From Candidatus Danuiimicrobium aquiferis (GTDB lineage Bacteria > Omnitrophota > Omnitrophia > Omnitrophales > Danuiimicrobiaceae): DNA of 43,621 nt. Shown piece by piece: positions 23,287 through 31,913 of this stretch. The notes beneath the pieces were generated by a model. It saw nothing but the letters and a program-made list of their open reading frames with translations. It was not told where the DNA came from and did not search any database. The stretch is from contig MHFR01000048.1 in the NCBI GenBank assembly GCA_001804285.1, positions 1 to 43,621 on the forward strand. Direction: 5' to 3'. Each line of letters opens with the position of its first letter. Position 1 is the stretch's first letter. Made by a program: the position numbers and the translations under genes.

Positions 23287-24138
23287 GTGAAAAGTGTGAT
23301 GAAAATCGGATTCCTTTCGGTTGTTGTCCTGATATTGGTTTTGATCGGCAAGCTTTATGCTGAAGATGAAATCTACCTCAAAAACGGAAATAAACTCGTC
23401 GGGCAAATTGCGGAAGATCATGATGATTACATTTTGCTCGCGTTTGCCGGCGGGCGCATCAAGATTATGAGATCAGAAATCCGGAAAATGAATCATATCA
23501 TCGAAGAAGTGGCGCCGGAAGGGCTTTTGAAGCGTGAGCAAATTGCGCAGAGCATCGAAGAGAAAAAACATTGGTGGGAATATTTGACGAAAGAAATCCA
23601 AAATATAATGAACCGCCAAAAGGACCGGAAAGGAAAAGGGTTTAGAGGAGACGGGGTCGCAAATATGAGCACGAAAGATTGGCTGGAGATTCTTTCATAT
23701 CAAATGTTTGGCAGTGAGTTTACAAAAAAAATCAACAAGGAGTTATTATCAAAAATTGCTTTTTCCGGGTTGATCGGATTTATTCTTTTCGGGTTCGTGA
23801 TTAGAATCATCGTTAAATTTCTCGGAGGAAATTGTGCTTTTTCCGATGCTTTCTTATTTCAGATTAAGACTTTTTTATTCGGAGGATTTTTTGTCTTATT
23901 TATAAAAGGGGCCCTTCCCGTGATGCTTTTGATTTTTTTTCCTTCGTTGAGCCAATATGAAGCCGGTATGCGGACAGGATTTACGGTTTTTGCGATCTTG
24001 GGATTCGGCTATATTTTTATTCAACGATCGCGGAAAGATATGGAGCTCAATACCTACCAAGGGCTGGGATTGCTCGGCCTTGTGTTGGTTCTTGTGTTGA
24101 TTTTAAAGTTTGTGTTAGGAACATATTTAATCAAATGA
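23287..24138 (+). CDS. Membrane protein with periplasmic small beta module
   Basis: A 283-residue protein of unknown function. An N-terminal signal or anchor (residues 6-24) is followed by a small beta module (EIYLKNGNKLVGQI...GGRIKIMRSEI, ~28-68) like that in the protease at 18043. A charged helical region (~75-145) and four hydrophobic helices in the C-terminal half (~157-180, 197-222, 232-247 and 258-280) follow. No catalytic motif is visible. The start is GTG after AGGGTG. It may be an envelope protein that senses or binds something through the beta module. Confidence 0.75.
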   Translation: MKSVMKIGFLSVVVLILVLIGKLYAEDEIYLKNGNKLVGQIAEDHDDYILLAFAGGRIKIMRSEIRKMNHIIEEVAPEGLLKREQIAQSIEEKKHWWEYLTKEIQNIMNRQKDRKGKGFRGDGVANMSTKDWLEILSYQMFGSEFTKKINKELLSKIAFSGLIGFILFGFVIRIIVKFLGGNCAFSDAFLFQIKTFLFGGFFVLFIKGALPVMLLIFFPSLSQYEAGMRTGFTVFAILGFGYIFIQRSRKDMELNTYQGLGLLGLVLVLVLILKFVLGTYLIK

Positions 24139-24198
24139 GGACTTGAGTTCTGCAAATTTTATGGCGTAATAATCATAACTTTTTGACAATAAATGAGT

Positions 24199-24374
24199 TG
24201 TCATCCCCGAATGCAGCGAAGCAGCACTGCTCCGCCGTGCTTTCCCGCGGGACAGAGCGGACCGGCCCAATTTTCCCTTGGGTATCGGGGATCCATGTTT
24301 TTTTGGATTCCCGCTTACCCTGGAAATACAGGGCCGGCCCTCGTTTTTCCGAGGGAAGCTTGCGGGAATGACAG
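24199..24374. repeat. TGTCAT...ATGACA palindromic element, copy 3 (long)
   Basis: Bounded by TGTCATCCCCG and GCGGGAATGACA. It has a GAATGCAGCGAAGCAGCACTG arm, a GGGATCC..GGATTCCCGC centre and an AGGGCCGGCCCT core flanked by CGTTTTTCCGAGGGAA. It is the reverse-orientation relative of the copy at 37663-37798. It occupies most of the 297-bp gap 24139-24435. Confidence 0.8.
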
Positions 24375-24435
24375 AAAAGTGCAGAACTCAAGTTGTGACA
24401 GTTCTTGAGCCGCTGACAAATATTTATTTAAAATC

Positions 24436-24708
24436 ATGATTGATAGTGCACAGTTTTTTATTTTAGTCGGAACGGTTGCAAGCATTGCTCTTCCACTTTT
24501 TAATATCCCGCTCGTTTTACGAATCATTCACAAAAAATCTTCCCAAGAAGTAAGCTTGGTGTGGCTTTGGGGCGTGTGGAGTTGTATTTTACTCTTGACG
24601 CCGTCGGCGTTGATTTCAAAAGAAATCGTCTTTAAAATATTCGGATTTTCAAACCTTCTTTTATTTTCCGCCGTCGTTTTTGTGGTGATGAAGTACAGGA
24701 GAAAGTAA
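24436..24708 (+). CDS. PQ-loop (SemiSWEET-like) small membrane protein
   Basis: A 90-residue protein with three transmembrane helices, the size of bacterial SemiSWEET transporters. The first helix ends in LPLFNIPLVLRIIHKKSSQEVSLVWLW, which follows the PQ-loop pattern (P..I...k.kS...S), with Asn in place of Gln. The family moves sugars or other small solutes as dimers. The substrate is unknown. No ribosome site is apparent before the ATG. Confidence 0.75.
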   Translation: MIDSAQFFILVGTVASIALPLFNIPLVLRIIHKKSSQEVSLVWLWGVWSCILLLTPSALISKEIVFKIFGFSNLLLFSAVVFVVMKYRRK

Positions 24709-24724
24709 AAATTAAGATTGGATA

Positions 24725-25867
24725 TCAAACCAGAATCGTCTTTGCGGAGGCGAAGCCGTTGAAGCCGGGGACGGCGCTTGCGGAAGAATAGGCGCCGATA
24801 TTTTTGACATAAATGACGCTTCCCACGTCTAATTCCGGCAATTCTTCGGTGAGTGAAATAATATCAAGCGAATCACAGGTCGGGCCGGCGACGGTTGATA
24901 AAAATTTCTGGCCGCGCCGAAGTGTTTTTAATTCATATTTGCAGTGATCGAATATCGTTCCGGAAAAATCAGCATACACGCCATCATTAATATAGTAATA
25001 GTTTTTATTATTCCGGAATGCGCGGCCCACGACTTGAGTGACTAAGATTCCGGACGGGCCGACAAAAAAACGGCCTGGCTCAGCGATAACTTTTACTTTC
25101 TTATCGAATAGGCGAGTGAGTTCTTTCCGGGTTTGGCGGGCGATATCTTCGAATTCAAGCTGTTCTTCACGGTCAAAGTGGCGAATCGGAAATCCGCCGC
25201 CGATATCAAGCATGTTAAGCGCCATTCCTTCTTCTTTTGCTTCCTTGAAAATTTGCGCAGAAATTTCAAGCGCCTGTGTGTAATTGGCGATATTTGTGCA
25301 TTGGGAGCCGACGTGAAATGCAACCCCTTCCGGCACGAGGCCCAGTGAGCGCGCTTTTCTGAGGAGGAAAGCAGCGTGTTCCGGATCCGCTCCGAATTTC
25401 AGGGAAAGTTCGACAATGCTTCCCGCATTTCCGACTTTGATCCGGACGAGGACACGGGAGCGCGGCGCGTGCTTGGCAATTTTGTAAAGTTCCGGTTCAT
25501 TGTCGAACGTCATCAAATTAACGCCGGCTTTATGTGCGGCTTGAATGTCCGGAATGGATTTGATTGTGTTTGCGAAAATAAGCCGGTGAGGGGAAATTTT
25601 CAAATTTAAAACAATTTCCATTTCCTTTGCGCTTGCTACATCAAAATTAGCGCCTAATTTGCCGAATGCTTTGATAATTTCGGGATGAGGGTTTGCCTTG
25701 ATGGCATAATAAGGTTTTACCTGCGGCAAGCTCTTGCGGAACCGATGGCATTGTTTTTCCAATACCGATTTCCGGATGAGCATGATCGGAGAGCCGTGTT
25801 GTTTAACGGACTGGCGGATTAAATTTTCAATCGAACTTCCGTTCGGACTAAGCTCGGACTTCTTCAT
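24725..25867 (-). CDS. PLP-dependent ornithine/lysine decarboxylase (fold III)
   Basis: A 380-residue enzyme of the eukaryote-type ornithine/diaminopimelate decarboxylase family. The PLP lysine is Lys57 (YYAIKANPHPE). FHVGSQ (His187), the phosphate loop DIGGGFPI (221-228) and AEPGRFFVG (262-270) are all present. Catalytic Cys331-Asp332 in AGPTCDSLD comes from the partner subunit. DGVYADF is the usual ODC form. With homospermidine synthase upstream the likely reaction is ornithine to putrescine, although lysine to cadaverine is possible. The genes overlap by 20 bp and the synthase is first. Confidence 0.9.
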   Translation of the reverse strand: MKKSELSPNGSSIENLIRQSVKQHGSPIMLIRKSVLEKQCHRFRKSLPQVKPYYAIKANPHPEIIKAFGKLGANFDVASAKEMEIVLNLKISPHRLIFANTIKSIPDIQAAHKAGVNLMTFDNEPELYKIAKHAPRSRVLVRIKVGNAGSIVELSLKFGADPEHAAFLLRKARSLGLVPEGVAFHVGSQCTNIANYTQALEISAQIFKEAKEEGMALNMLDIGGGFPIRHFDREEQLEFEDIARQTRKELTRLFDKKVKVIAEPGRFFVGPSGILVTQVVGRAFRNNKNYYYINDGVYADFSGTIFDHCKYELKTLRRGQKFLSTVAGPTCDSLDIISLTEELPELDVGSVIYVKNIGAYSSASAVPGFNGFASAKTILV

Positions 25868-27347
25868 ATGTTCGTGAAGAGATCTCCTCTGTTTCGGCAG
25901 GGTTGACTAAGAATGTGGTGAATTGCCACACGTCTTCCGCTTTGGGCCGCTTCGCGCCATAATCAAAATAAATCGGCTTACGGTTCTTCAGCGGTGTCCA
26001 ATCTACCGGGATTGACAAGAATGGGCCCAAATAAGGTTTGGAAACTTCAAGGATTTCTTTGTACGGTAAATGATCGGGAAGACAAATACCTTCCTTAGGA
26101 TTAGCAACCATCCACCGGACAGCTGCGACGACCCCGATGGCAACTTGAACGGTTGTCGCGTTTTGTTCCGGAACAAGCTTTCGGGCTTCTTCAATATCCA
26201 GAATGCTTCCGATCCACCATGAATTGAAATCATGCCCCATCAGCAGGCAGCCGAGTTCGTCGCGGCCGCTAATGATTTCGTCCGACATCACCCGCTGGTT
26301 TTTTTGTAAGATGAACTGATTCATTTCGAGTTCATGTAATGAATTGACCGCAGAATCGCAGCAGCAATAAGCGTAATGGACCGTCGGCCGGTAAATGGTA
26401 TCATTCTCATCGTTGACGATAGATAAATATTCGGAAATTGAAAATGCTTCGCCGTGGCGGATCACCATTCCGGTAATTTCACCGCAGGGAACCCATGACC
26501 GGACCCAAGTCTTCATTCCTTTCGAAGCCAGGCAAATTTGATTTTTCGGACCCTCTTTATGGAACATGGCGCCCTTGGGGACATGTTTTTCGTGTGTTCC
26601 CCAACCGAGTTCCGAAGGAGCGATGGCTTCTTCGAAAATACCGGCGACGCTCCATGTATTAACAAATTCATTCATTTTTTTGGGAACGTTTGTGATTTGA
26701 AGGTCGCGTTCACTGATGTGAATCGTTTTCAAACCGGTTAACTGAGCGATTTTCGCGAACCATCCGTCCTCAAGCGCTTTTGTGAGTTCGGGGATCCTCG
26801 GATCGTTTTGTTTTTCGCGGATTATTTTCTGGGCGATATCTTCAAGGGCTTGTTTGGTAAAATGAGAAACAAGGCCGGGATTGGCGCCGTGATCAAGAAC
26901 AGCTGTTGCGCCTTTTGGGTCCGCCCATTTACCGATTATTTCACGCATACGCATTTGACGTGCATAAAGTGTCAGATCCGTCGGGTGTTTGTCTTTCAGG
27001 CTGCGGTAAGGTTCCCATAATTCAAACGAAGCATTAATATAGAGGACATTGTGATCATGACACCACTGAAGCAAAGCGCAGGTATCAATGTCCCATGCGA
27101 GATCGATGATCATATCGCCCGAGCCTACGTATTGACTTAAAATTTCTGCGTAATTATGTTCCTCGATTCTGTCGATCACATACTTCGCACCCTTTGCGAT
27201 GGAGCCTTTGACGCGGTTCCGGTTGTCGACAAAATCCATAATGGTAATATTGGAGAAGGGAACATCGATGAGTTTTTCAATGAGCGGCAGCGTGCATTGA
27301 GCAACGGCACCGCATCCGATCATCAGAATTTTTCCTTTAAATTTCAT
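25848..27347 (-). CDS. hss: Homospermidine synthase
   Basis: A 499-residue NAD-dependent enzyme of the saccharopine-dehydrogenase-like group; it makes sym-homospermidine from two putrescines (or putrescine and spermidine). The N-terminal Rossmann site is MIGCGAVAQ (9-17), and NASFELWEPY, AVLDHGANPGLVSHF and YAYCCCDSAVNSLHE are characteristic of bacterial homospermidine synthases. The length is normal for the family. GAGGGGGA precedes the ATG. The overlapping decarboxylase downstream supplies its substrate, so the pair forms a complete ornithine to homospermidine route. Confidence 0.93.
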   Translation of the reverse strand: MKFKGKILMIGCGAVAQCTLPLIEKLIDVPFSNITIMDFVDNRNRVKGSIAKGAKYVIDRIEEHNYAEILSQYVGSGDMIIDLAWDIDTCALLQWCHDHNVLYINASFELWEPYRSLKDKHPTDLTLYARQMRMREIIGKWADPKGATAVLDHGANPGLVSHFTKQALEDIAQKIIREKQNDPRIPELTKALEDGWFAKIAQLTGLKTIHISERDLQITNVPKKMNEFVNTWSVAGIFEEAIAPSELGWGTHEKHVPKGAMFHKEGPKNQICLASKGMKTWVRSWVPCGEITGMVIRHGEAFSISEYLSIVNDENDTIYRPTVHYAYCCCDSAVNSLHELEMNQFILQKNQRVMSDEIISGRDELGCLLMGHDFNSWWIGSILDIEEARKLVPEQNATTVQVAIGVVAAVRWMVANPKEGICLPDHLPYKEILEVSKPYLGPFLSIPVDWTPLKNRKPIYFDYGAKRPKAEDVWQFTTFLVNPAETEEISSRTYEEVRA

Positions 27348-27389
27348 AATGGCTTCCCCCTCATTCCTTAAAATGAACTCTATAAGCGG

Positions 27390-27418
27390 ATTTTAAACAA
27401 AATAAATTTTTTGTGCAA
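27390..27418 (-). promoter_or_regulatory. Promoter of the homospermidine operon
   Basis: On the minus strand TTGCAC (27418-27413), 17 bp, then TAAAAT (27395-27390), about 43 bp before the ATG at 27347. Confidence 0.5.
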
Positions 27419-27512
27419 TTAAAAAACCTTCAAAAATGAAAATATTTTTAATTCCGGTGTTTGGTGGGCAAAACGTGAAAATCACAGATTTCGATCGGAA
27501 TTTGAATTGTGT

Positions 27513-27542
27513 TTGTTTTACGCCCCTGAAATTTTGTATAAT
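27513..27542 (+). promoter_or_regulatory. Promoter that fixes the start of the gene at 27564
   Basis: TTGTTT (27513-27518), 18-bp spacer and a perfect TATAAT (27537-27542). The transcript would begin near 27549, so the upstream in-frame TTG at 27507 cannot be the start. Confidence 0.6.
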
Positions 27543-27563
27543 ACATGTTTAAGAAAGGCGCTT

Positions 27564-28151
27564 ATGAGAAAGACGATGGTTATTTTAGTGGTGCTTGTTT
27601 TTTTTATCATTGCGGGGATTGCGACTCGAGATTTTAATTTAAAATCCTGTTGTTTCCCGCAAAAGGGATCTTACGAAATCGAAGCGCTGCCCGCGCCCGC
27701 CGGTTCTGTGAGAGAGTCCGAATCTAATCCTGCAGTTTCCGTACTTTCATCTTTGCCGTCAAATTCTTCGAATCCTTTTTTTGAGCATTTCGAATTTCCG
27801 GCGGAAAAATTAACGAAGGATGTCAAAATTTCCATTTCTGTTTTTTTGCCGATCAATCACATCTATACAGAAGGGCAGAAACTTAAATATGAAGTCCGTC
27901 TGAAAAGGGCCGAAAAGCCGGTTATGCTTGTAAAAGGAAAGCTGGTCAATCCTTTGGCGGAATTTCCTATCGTATTTAATTTAACCAAAATATCGGATTT
28001 AGCGGGAACCATTGAAATCGATCTTCATATCGCATATTGTTCGACAACCAAACCCAAGGTTTGTAAGTTTAAGTTTTTTCAAATTGTCCAACCGTTTACT
28101 GTCGACACGGACGGAAAAGCGAATTTAGAATTGACAGCAGAAGTGCGATAA
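27564..28151 (+). CDS. Periplasmic DsbD-alpha-like domain protein
   Basis: A 195-residue exported protein from ATG 27564 (GAAAGG before it). A hydrophobic helix (5-20) is a signal or anchor. The domain from ~70 has immunoglobulin-like strands and near the end reads HIAYCSTTKPKVC followed by FFQIVQPFTV. That is the pattern of the C-x(n)-C strand pair in DsbD N-terminal domains and of the end of NHL-thioredoxin proteins. The two cysteines would form a redox pair. The DsbD-like protein at 29008 lacks just this domain, so the two may work together. Family assignment is tentative; the match is in pattern more than in sequence. Confidence 0.65.
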   Translation: MRKTMVILVVLVFFIIAGIATRDFNLKSCCFPQKGSYEIEALPAPAGSVRESESNPAVSVLSSLPSNSSNPFFEHFEFPAEKLTKDVKISISVFLPINHIYTEGQKLKYEVRLKRAEKPVMLVKGKLVNPLAEFPIVFNLTKISDLAGTIEIDLHIAYCSTTKPKVCKFKFFQIVQPFTVDTDGKANLELTAEVR

Positions 28152-28256
28152 CTATTTATATTAAATATCCTCATTGATTTTCTTTGCCGCTCGTTTTACA
28201 CTCTTACAGCAATTTTTATCAAAGAATCAAAATCTCGAATTTAAGGAGGATCCATT

Positions 28257-28841
28257 ATGAATAAGAAAATATTTTTTATCATCAGCCTAATGATAGGTAT
28301 TTGTTTTGTTTTGTCTCAAAGTGAGGGTTTTGCTCAACAACCTGCTGCGACGTTGAAAGCTGAAGAAAAAGCCGTTCAGCCTAAGCCCGCAGTTGCAGCC
28401 ACTCCGGCGCCAACGGTTTCCGCAAAATCAGCCGTCGAACTGCAAACCGAAGAGACTACTCCAATGGAAACAGCGTCGGATTTGGAAGCTGAACAAGAAG
28501 CGGAAGAATTGGATATTCCGGTTGCGGAAGCGGAAGCGGTTCCTCTTCGGCAAAAGACCGAGAGTTTGATCAAGGAAGAAATTACTCAGGTAGGTTCTTT
28601 CGAAGTAGATCACCCGGAAACCGGAGATTTGCTTGAACTCCAGTTTGCGAGTGTAGATCAGGCCGTGGTTCAGGTTGTAGAAGGCGAGTATATGATTCAC
28701 GCTAATTTCAAGGATGCCAAAGGCGCTGCTTACGGCGTTGACGTTTATCTCGAAGAGATGGGCAAAAATGAATATGAAATTGTAGATGCGATTGTCGAAT
28801 CCATTGACGGAAAAAAAATAGCGGAAGAAACGACGGAATAA
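28257..28841 (+). CDS. Secreted hypothetical protein with Ala/Glu-rich linker
   Basis: A 194-residue protein with a signal peptide (1-~26, ending GFA-QQ), a long acidic low-complexity region rich in Ala, Pro, Thr and Glu (~27-105) and a compact C-terminal domain (~110-185). That domain is predicted to be beta-rich (GSFEVDHPETGDLLELQF, GEYMIHANFKD, YGVDVYLEEMGKNEYEIVDAIVESI). The latter resembles a small cystatin-like or PepSY-like sandwich, but I cannot assign it. A very strong AAGGAGG precedes the ATG. It lies between the two Dsb-like genes. Confidence 0.8.
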   Translation: MNKKIFFIISLMIGICFVLSQSEGFAQQPAATLKAEEKAVQPKPAVAATPAPTVSAKSAVELQTEETTPMETASDLEAEQEAEELDIPVAEAEAVPLRQKTESLIKEEITQVGSFEVDHPETGDLLELQFASVDQAVVQVVEGEYMIHANFKDAKGAAYGVDVYLEEMGKNEYEIVDAIVESIDGKKIAEETTE

Positions 28842-28906
28842 ATTTTTTAATTTCAGCCGGCGTAAATAATTCTCCTTAAAAAAATAGTTATTGTTTTAAA
28901 TGAATT

Positions 28907-28953
28907 CCCCTCACCCTAACCCTCTCCCTCGGGGAGAGGGCAGGGGTGAGGGG
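28907..28953. repeat. CCCCTCACCCTAACCCTCTCCC palindromic repeat
   Basis: CCCCTCACCCT-AA-CCCTCTCCC pairs with GGGAGAGGG-C-AGGGGTGAGGGG around a TCG loop, one long GC-rich hairpin. This is a widespread intergenic repeat type in bacteria. It sits between 28841 and 29008 and may also end transcription of the secreted-protein gene. Confidence 0.75.
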
Positions 28954-29007
28954 CGGTAGTCAACTTCAGAATAGCAACATAGATACTTTTAAAGTAGACC
29001 CTTTCAC

Positions 29008-30204
29008 ATGGAATGGAATTTCTTGAGTTTGTTGGGAATTTTTTTGAGCGGACTTGCGCTCAATTTAACCCCATGCATTTATCCGATGCTTTCCGTTACC
29101 GTCGGGCTTTTCGGCGGCAGGGAGAGGGAGAGCGTCATCGTTTCTTTCCGGAGAGCCCTTGCCTATGTAGCCGGCATCATGATGATGTATAGCGTGCTGG
29201 GTGTGGTTGCGGCGCTGACAGGGCATCTTTTCGGAGAAGTTCTTCAAAATCCTTACGTTCTTCTGGGAATCGCTGTGCTCATGGCGGCTTTGGCTTTGAG
29301 TATGTTTGGTTTGTATGAATTGCAAATGCCGGCGGCCGTGCTCGACTGGCTTGGCGGGAAGCGCCGTATCGTAGGTTTTTCCGGAATTTTCCTTTCCGGA
29401 CTGTTTGTCGGAATTTTTGCGGCGCCGTGTATCGGCCCGCCGATTGTGGCATTGCTGACGATTGTGGGGAAAGAAGGAAATCCTCTGAAAGGCTTTTTGC
29501 TTTTCTTCATTCTGTCCATAGGTTTGGGCCTTCCTTATCTTGTTTTGGGAACATTTTCCGGACTTTTGTCCAAACTTCCCAAATCCGGCGAATGGATGAT
29601 TTGGGTCAAGAAAGTGTTTGGCGTTATTTTAGTCGGCGCTGCATTTTTTTATATGGCGCTTGCAGCGAAACCCAACATTATTCCTTTTATTTTTCCGATG
29701 ACTTTAGGCGTCGGCGGAATTTATTTGGGGTTTTTTGAAAAGGCGGGAAATCAAAATAAGACCTTCCGGCGCTTCAAACAGTCAATGGGAACGATTGCCA
29801 CACTCAGCGCTTTTTTTATTTTATTTTTTGCACCTACCAAAGGACCGGCATGGGAACCGTATAGCCTTGAAAAACTTGCACAGGCCCGGCAGGAAGGGAA
29901 GCCTGTCGTGATTGATTTTTATGCCGACTGGTGCATTGCCTGCCACGAGCTTGATCAATTTACCTATTCAAATCCGAAAGTTATTGCCGCGCTCGAGCCG
30001 TTTGTCCGGCTGAAAAATGATTTATCAGATCCGAATTCCGAAGAAGCATTGGACGTGATTCAGCAATATCAGCTTTTTGGGGTTCCGACCGTTATTTTTT
30101 TGGATCGAACGGGAAATGAAGTTCCGGATACGCGAATCGATGGATTTGTTTCCGCAGATGAGTTTTTAGAACTTGTGGATGTTGTCAGGCAAGCCAACCG
30201 TTAA
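29008..30204 (+). CDS. dsbD: DsbD-type thiol:disulfide interchange protein without N-terminal domain
   Basis: A 398-residue protein that carries reducing power from cytoplasmic thioredoxin to the periplasm. The transmembrane beta domain (~1-275) has the two redox cysteines Cys23 (LNLTPCIYPM) and Cys141 (FAAPCIGPP). The C-terminal thioredoxin-like gamma domain (~285-395) has the CxxC at 309-312 (DWCIAC) and the cis-Pro loop GVPTVIF. The periplasmic alpha domain of E. coli DsbD is missing; the protein encoded at 27564 may supply it. No Shine-Dalgarno is visible before the ATG. It ends one base before the convergent plsY. Confidence 0.92.
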   Translation: MEWNFLSLLGIFLSGLALNLTPCIYPMLSVTVGLFGGRERESVIVSFRRALAYVAGIMMMYSVLGVVAALTGHLFGEVLQNPYVLLGIAVLMAALALSMFGLYELQMPAAVLDWLGGKRRIVGFSGIFLSGLFVGIFAAPCIGPPIVALLTIVGKEGNPLKGFLLFFILSIGLGLPYLVLGTFSGLLSKLPKSGEWMIWVKKVFGVILVGAAFFYMALAAKPNIIPFIFPMTLGVGGIYLGFFEKAGNQNKTFRRFKQSMGTIATLSAFFILFFAPTKGPAWEPYSLEKLAQARQEGKPVVIDFYADWCIACHELDQFTYSNPKVIAALEPFVRLKNDLSDPNSEEALDVIQQYQLFGVPTVIFLDRTGNEVPDTRIDGFVSADEFLELVDVVRQANR

Positions 30205-30855
30205 TTAAGCCGGTTTCTTCTCTTTTTTCTTTCCCCAATTCGCGCGATGTTCTTCGCCCTTGATCAACCGTCGGATATTTTCCCGGTGGTTATAAACCAA
30301 GAAGAGCACAAGGATAATACTAACGGCAAGAACAGTTCGAAAGGATTTCATTCCGTTGTTATAGAGAATGATTAAAAATGGAAAGAAAATGGCTGTAATC
30401 ATGGATGAAAGTGATACGTAGCGGCTGATGACGAAACATAAAATCCAAATTAAAATAGCGACAAGCGTTGCCATGGGGAAAATCCCGAGAAGGACACCGG
30501 CCGAAGTCGCGACGCCTTTCCCGCCTTTGAACTTGAGCCACGGGGACCATGTGTGTCCCGAAATAGCTGCTGCGCCAAGGAAAAGTTGTTTCAAAACAGG
30601 GCTTGTCCCTTGGAAGGCATCACAGAAATAAAAAAGAATAGCGGTGACAATCCAGCCTTTGAGAATATCCACGACCAAAACCGTAGTGCCCCATTTTTTT
30701 CCGATGACTCTGAATACATTCGTTGCGCCGACGTTTCCGCTTCCGTGTTTCCGGATATCAATTCCCTGAGCACGTTTCGCGACTAAATAGGCCGTCGGAA
30801 CGGAGCCGATGAAATAGGCTATAAAAATCCACAAAAAGTCATTTACGAAATTCAT
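30205..30855 (-). CDS. plsY: Acyl-phosphate:glycerol-3-phosphate acyltransferase PlsY
   Basis: A 216-residue integral membrane enzyme that makes lysophosphatidic acid from acyl-phosphate and glycerol-3-phosphate. All three family motifs are visible: GSVPTAYLVAK (motif 1), HGSGNVGATNVFRVIGKKWG (the glycine-rich phosphate loop) and GHTWSPWLKFKGGKGVATSAGVLLG (motif 2). About five helices; the C-terminus is Lys-rich. PlsX, the source of acyl-phosphate, is not in the window; the next acylation enzyme, PlsC, is at 34139. Confidence 0.95.
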   Translation of the reverse strand: MNFVNDFLWIFIAYFIGSVPTAYLVAKRAQGIDIRKHGSGNVGATNVFRVIGKKWGTTVLVVDILKGWIVTAILFYFCDAFQGTSPVLKQLFLGAAAISGHTWSPWLKFKGGKGVATSAGVLLGIFPMATLVAILIWILCFVISRYVSLSSMITAIFFPFLIILYNNGMKSFRTVLAVSIILVLFLVYNHRENIRRLIKGEEHRANWGKKKEKKPA

Positions 30856-30903
30856 AGTGATGGCAATATAATCAATTTCATGATAAATTGCAAGCCTTAG
30901 ATT

Positions 30904-31719
30904 GTGCGGAAAAATATTTTCGTAAAAAATCCAATGATAAGGTGGCTGATTAACACAATGATTATTTCAATGCTTTTTTTCCCATCCAAAGAATTCACAA
31001 CGGGACCTTCTGATTTCGGATTGGTTTCGGAAGATATGTGGTGTCAAACCGAGGACAGAGTAAAAATCCACGGTTGGTATCTTCCGGCACTGCAAAGCGA
31101 GAAATGCCTTCTCTTTTTTCACGGAAACGCGGGTAACATTTCCATCAGATTACCGAAAGCGAAAGAATGGGTCAGCCGGGGTGTTTCGGTTTTATTGATG
31201 GATTACCGCGGGTACGGAAAAAGCGAAGGTAATATTAAAGGCGGCAAAGATCTTTTTTGTGATACGCGAGCGGCTTTATCGTGGCTTGTCAAAGAAAAAA
31301 AGATCGATCCTTCAAAAATTGTTCTCTACGGTGAATCGATTGGTTCGGTTTTTGCTATTCAGCTTGCTACCGAACAAAAATTTCATGCCATCATTCTCGA
31401 AGCGCCGTTTACTTCAGTTAAAAAAATCGGTGAAGTTCATTACGGAATAGTTCCTGATTTTATTTTGGGTGACTTTAAACTTTATAATAACGAAACAGCG
31501 ATCTCAAAAGTACAGTGTCCTGTTTTCCTTGTTCAAGGGACTGACGATGAGATAGTTCCGCCAGCAATGGGGAAACTGATTTTTGAAAACGCACCTCAAC
31601 CGAAAGAAATGCTTGCTGTTCCAAGCGGGCATCACAATGACTTGCCGGATGTAGCCGGTAAAGATTTTTTTGAAAAACCCCTTAACTTCATTTCCAATCT
31701 CGCACCTTCTTCACAGTAA
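30904..31719 (+). CDS. Alpha/beta hydrolase (ABHD13/17-like)
   Basis: A 271-residue serine hydrolase. The oxyanion motif FFHGNAGN (71-78), the nucleophile Ser145 in YGESIGS, the acid at Asp214/215 (QGTDDEIVP) and the His at 243/244 (SGHHND) complete the triad. A hydrophobic stretch (~13-26) suggests membrane anchoring. HGNAGN with GESIGS is the pattern of the ABHD13/17 or FrsA-like esterase/depalmitoylase group; the natural substrate is unknown. The start may be GTG 30904 or ATG 30934; neither has a clear ribosome site. Confidence 0.88.
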   Translation: MRKNIFVKNPMIRWLINTMIISMLFFPSKEFTTGPSDFGLVSEDMWCQTEDRVKIHGWYLPALQSEKCLLFFHGNAGNISIRLPKAKEWVSRGVSVLLMDYRGYGKSEGNIKGGKDLFCDTRAALSWLVKEKKIDPSKIVLYGESIGSVFAIQLATEQKFHAIILEAPFTSVKKIGEVHYGIVPDFILGDFKLYNNETAISKVQCPVFLVQGTDDEIVPPAMGKLIFENAPQPKEMLAVPSGHHNDLPDVAGKDFFEKPLNFISNLAPSSQ

Positions 31720-31774
31720 AAGAGCGCAGGATCAAAAGTCTTGAGACAGTATTGACTTGCGTGTTTGCGCTCAT
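31688..31774 (-). CDS. Possible 28-residue small protein with strong ribosome site
   Basis: On the minus strand AAAAGGAGGG lies at ideal distance before ATG 31774, opening a 28-codon frame (MSANTQVNTVSRLLILRSF...) that stops at 31688 inside the antisense 3' end of the hydrolase gene. Only the ribosome site argues for it. It could be a real small protein or antisense RNA, or chance. Confidence 0.25.
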   Translation of the reverse strand: MSANTQVNTVSRLLILRSFTVKKVRDWK

Positions 31775-31913
31775 GTGTGTTCCCTCCTTTTCCTAAAGAT
31801 AGTATGGCTTTTTTCATTGCGAAAAAAAGCCGAATTATTTTTGAGAATCTTGCTTCCCGCCCTTTTATCGGTTTAAACACGTGTTATACTTTTTTCGAGG
31901 GCATGGAACGTAT

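Noticed and set aside
27507-27563. Upstream TTG start giving a 214-residue protein
   Set aside because: A TATAAT promoter lies inside that extension, and the signal peptide begins at ATG 27564.
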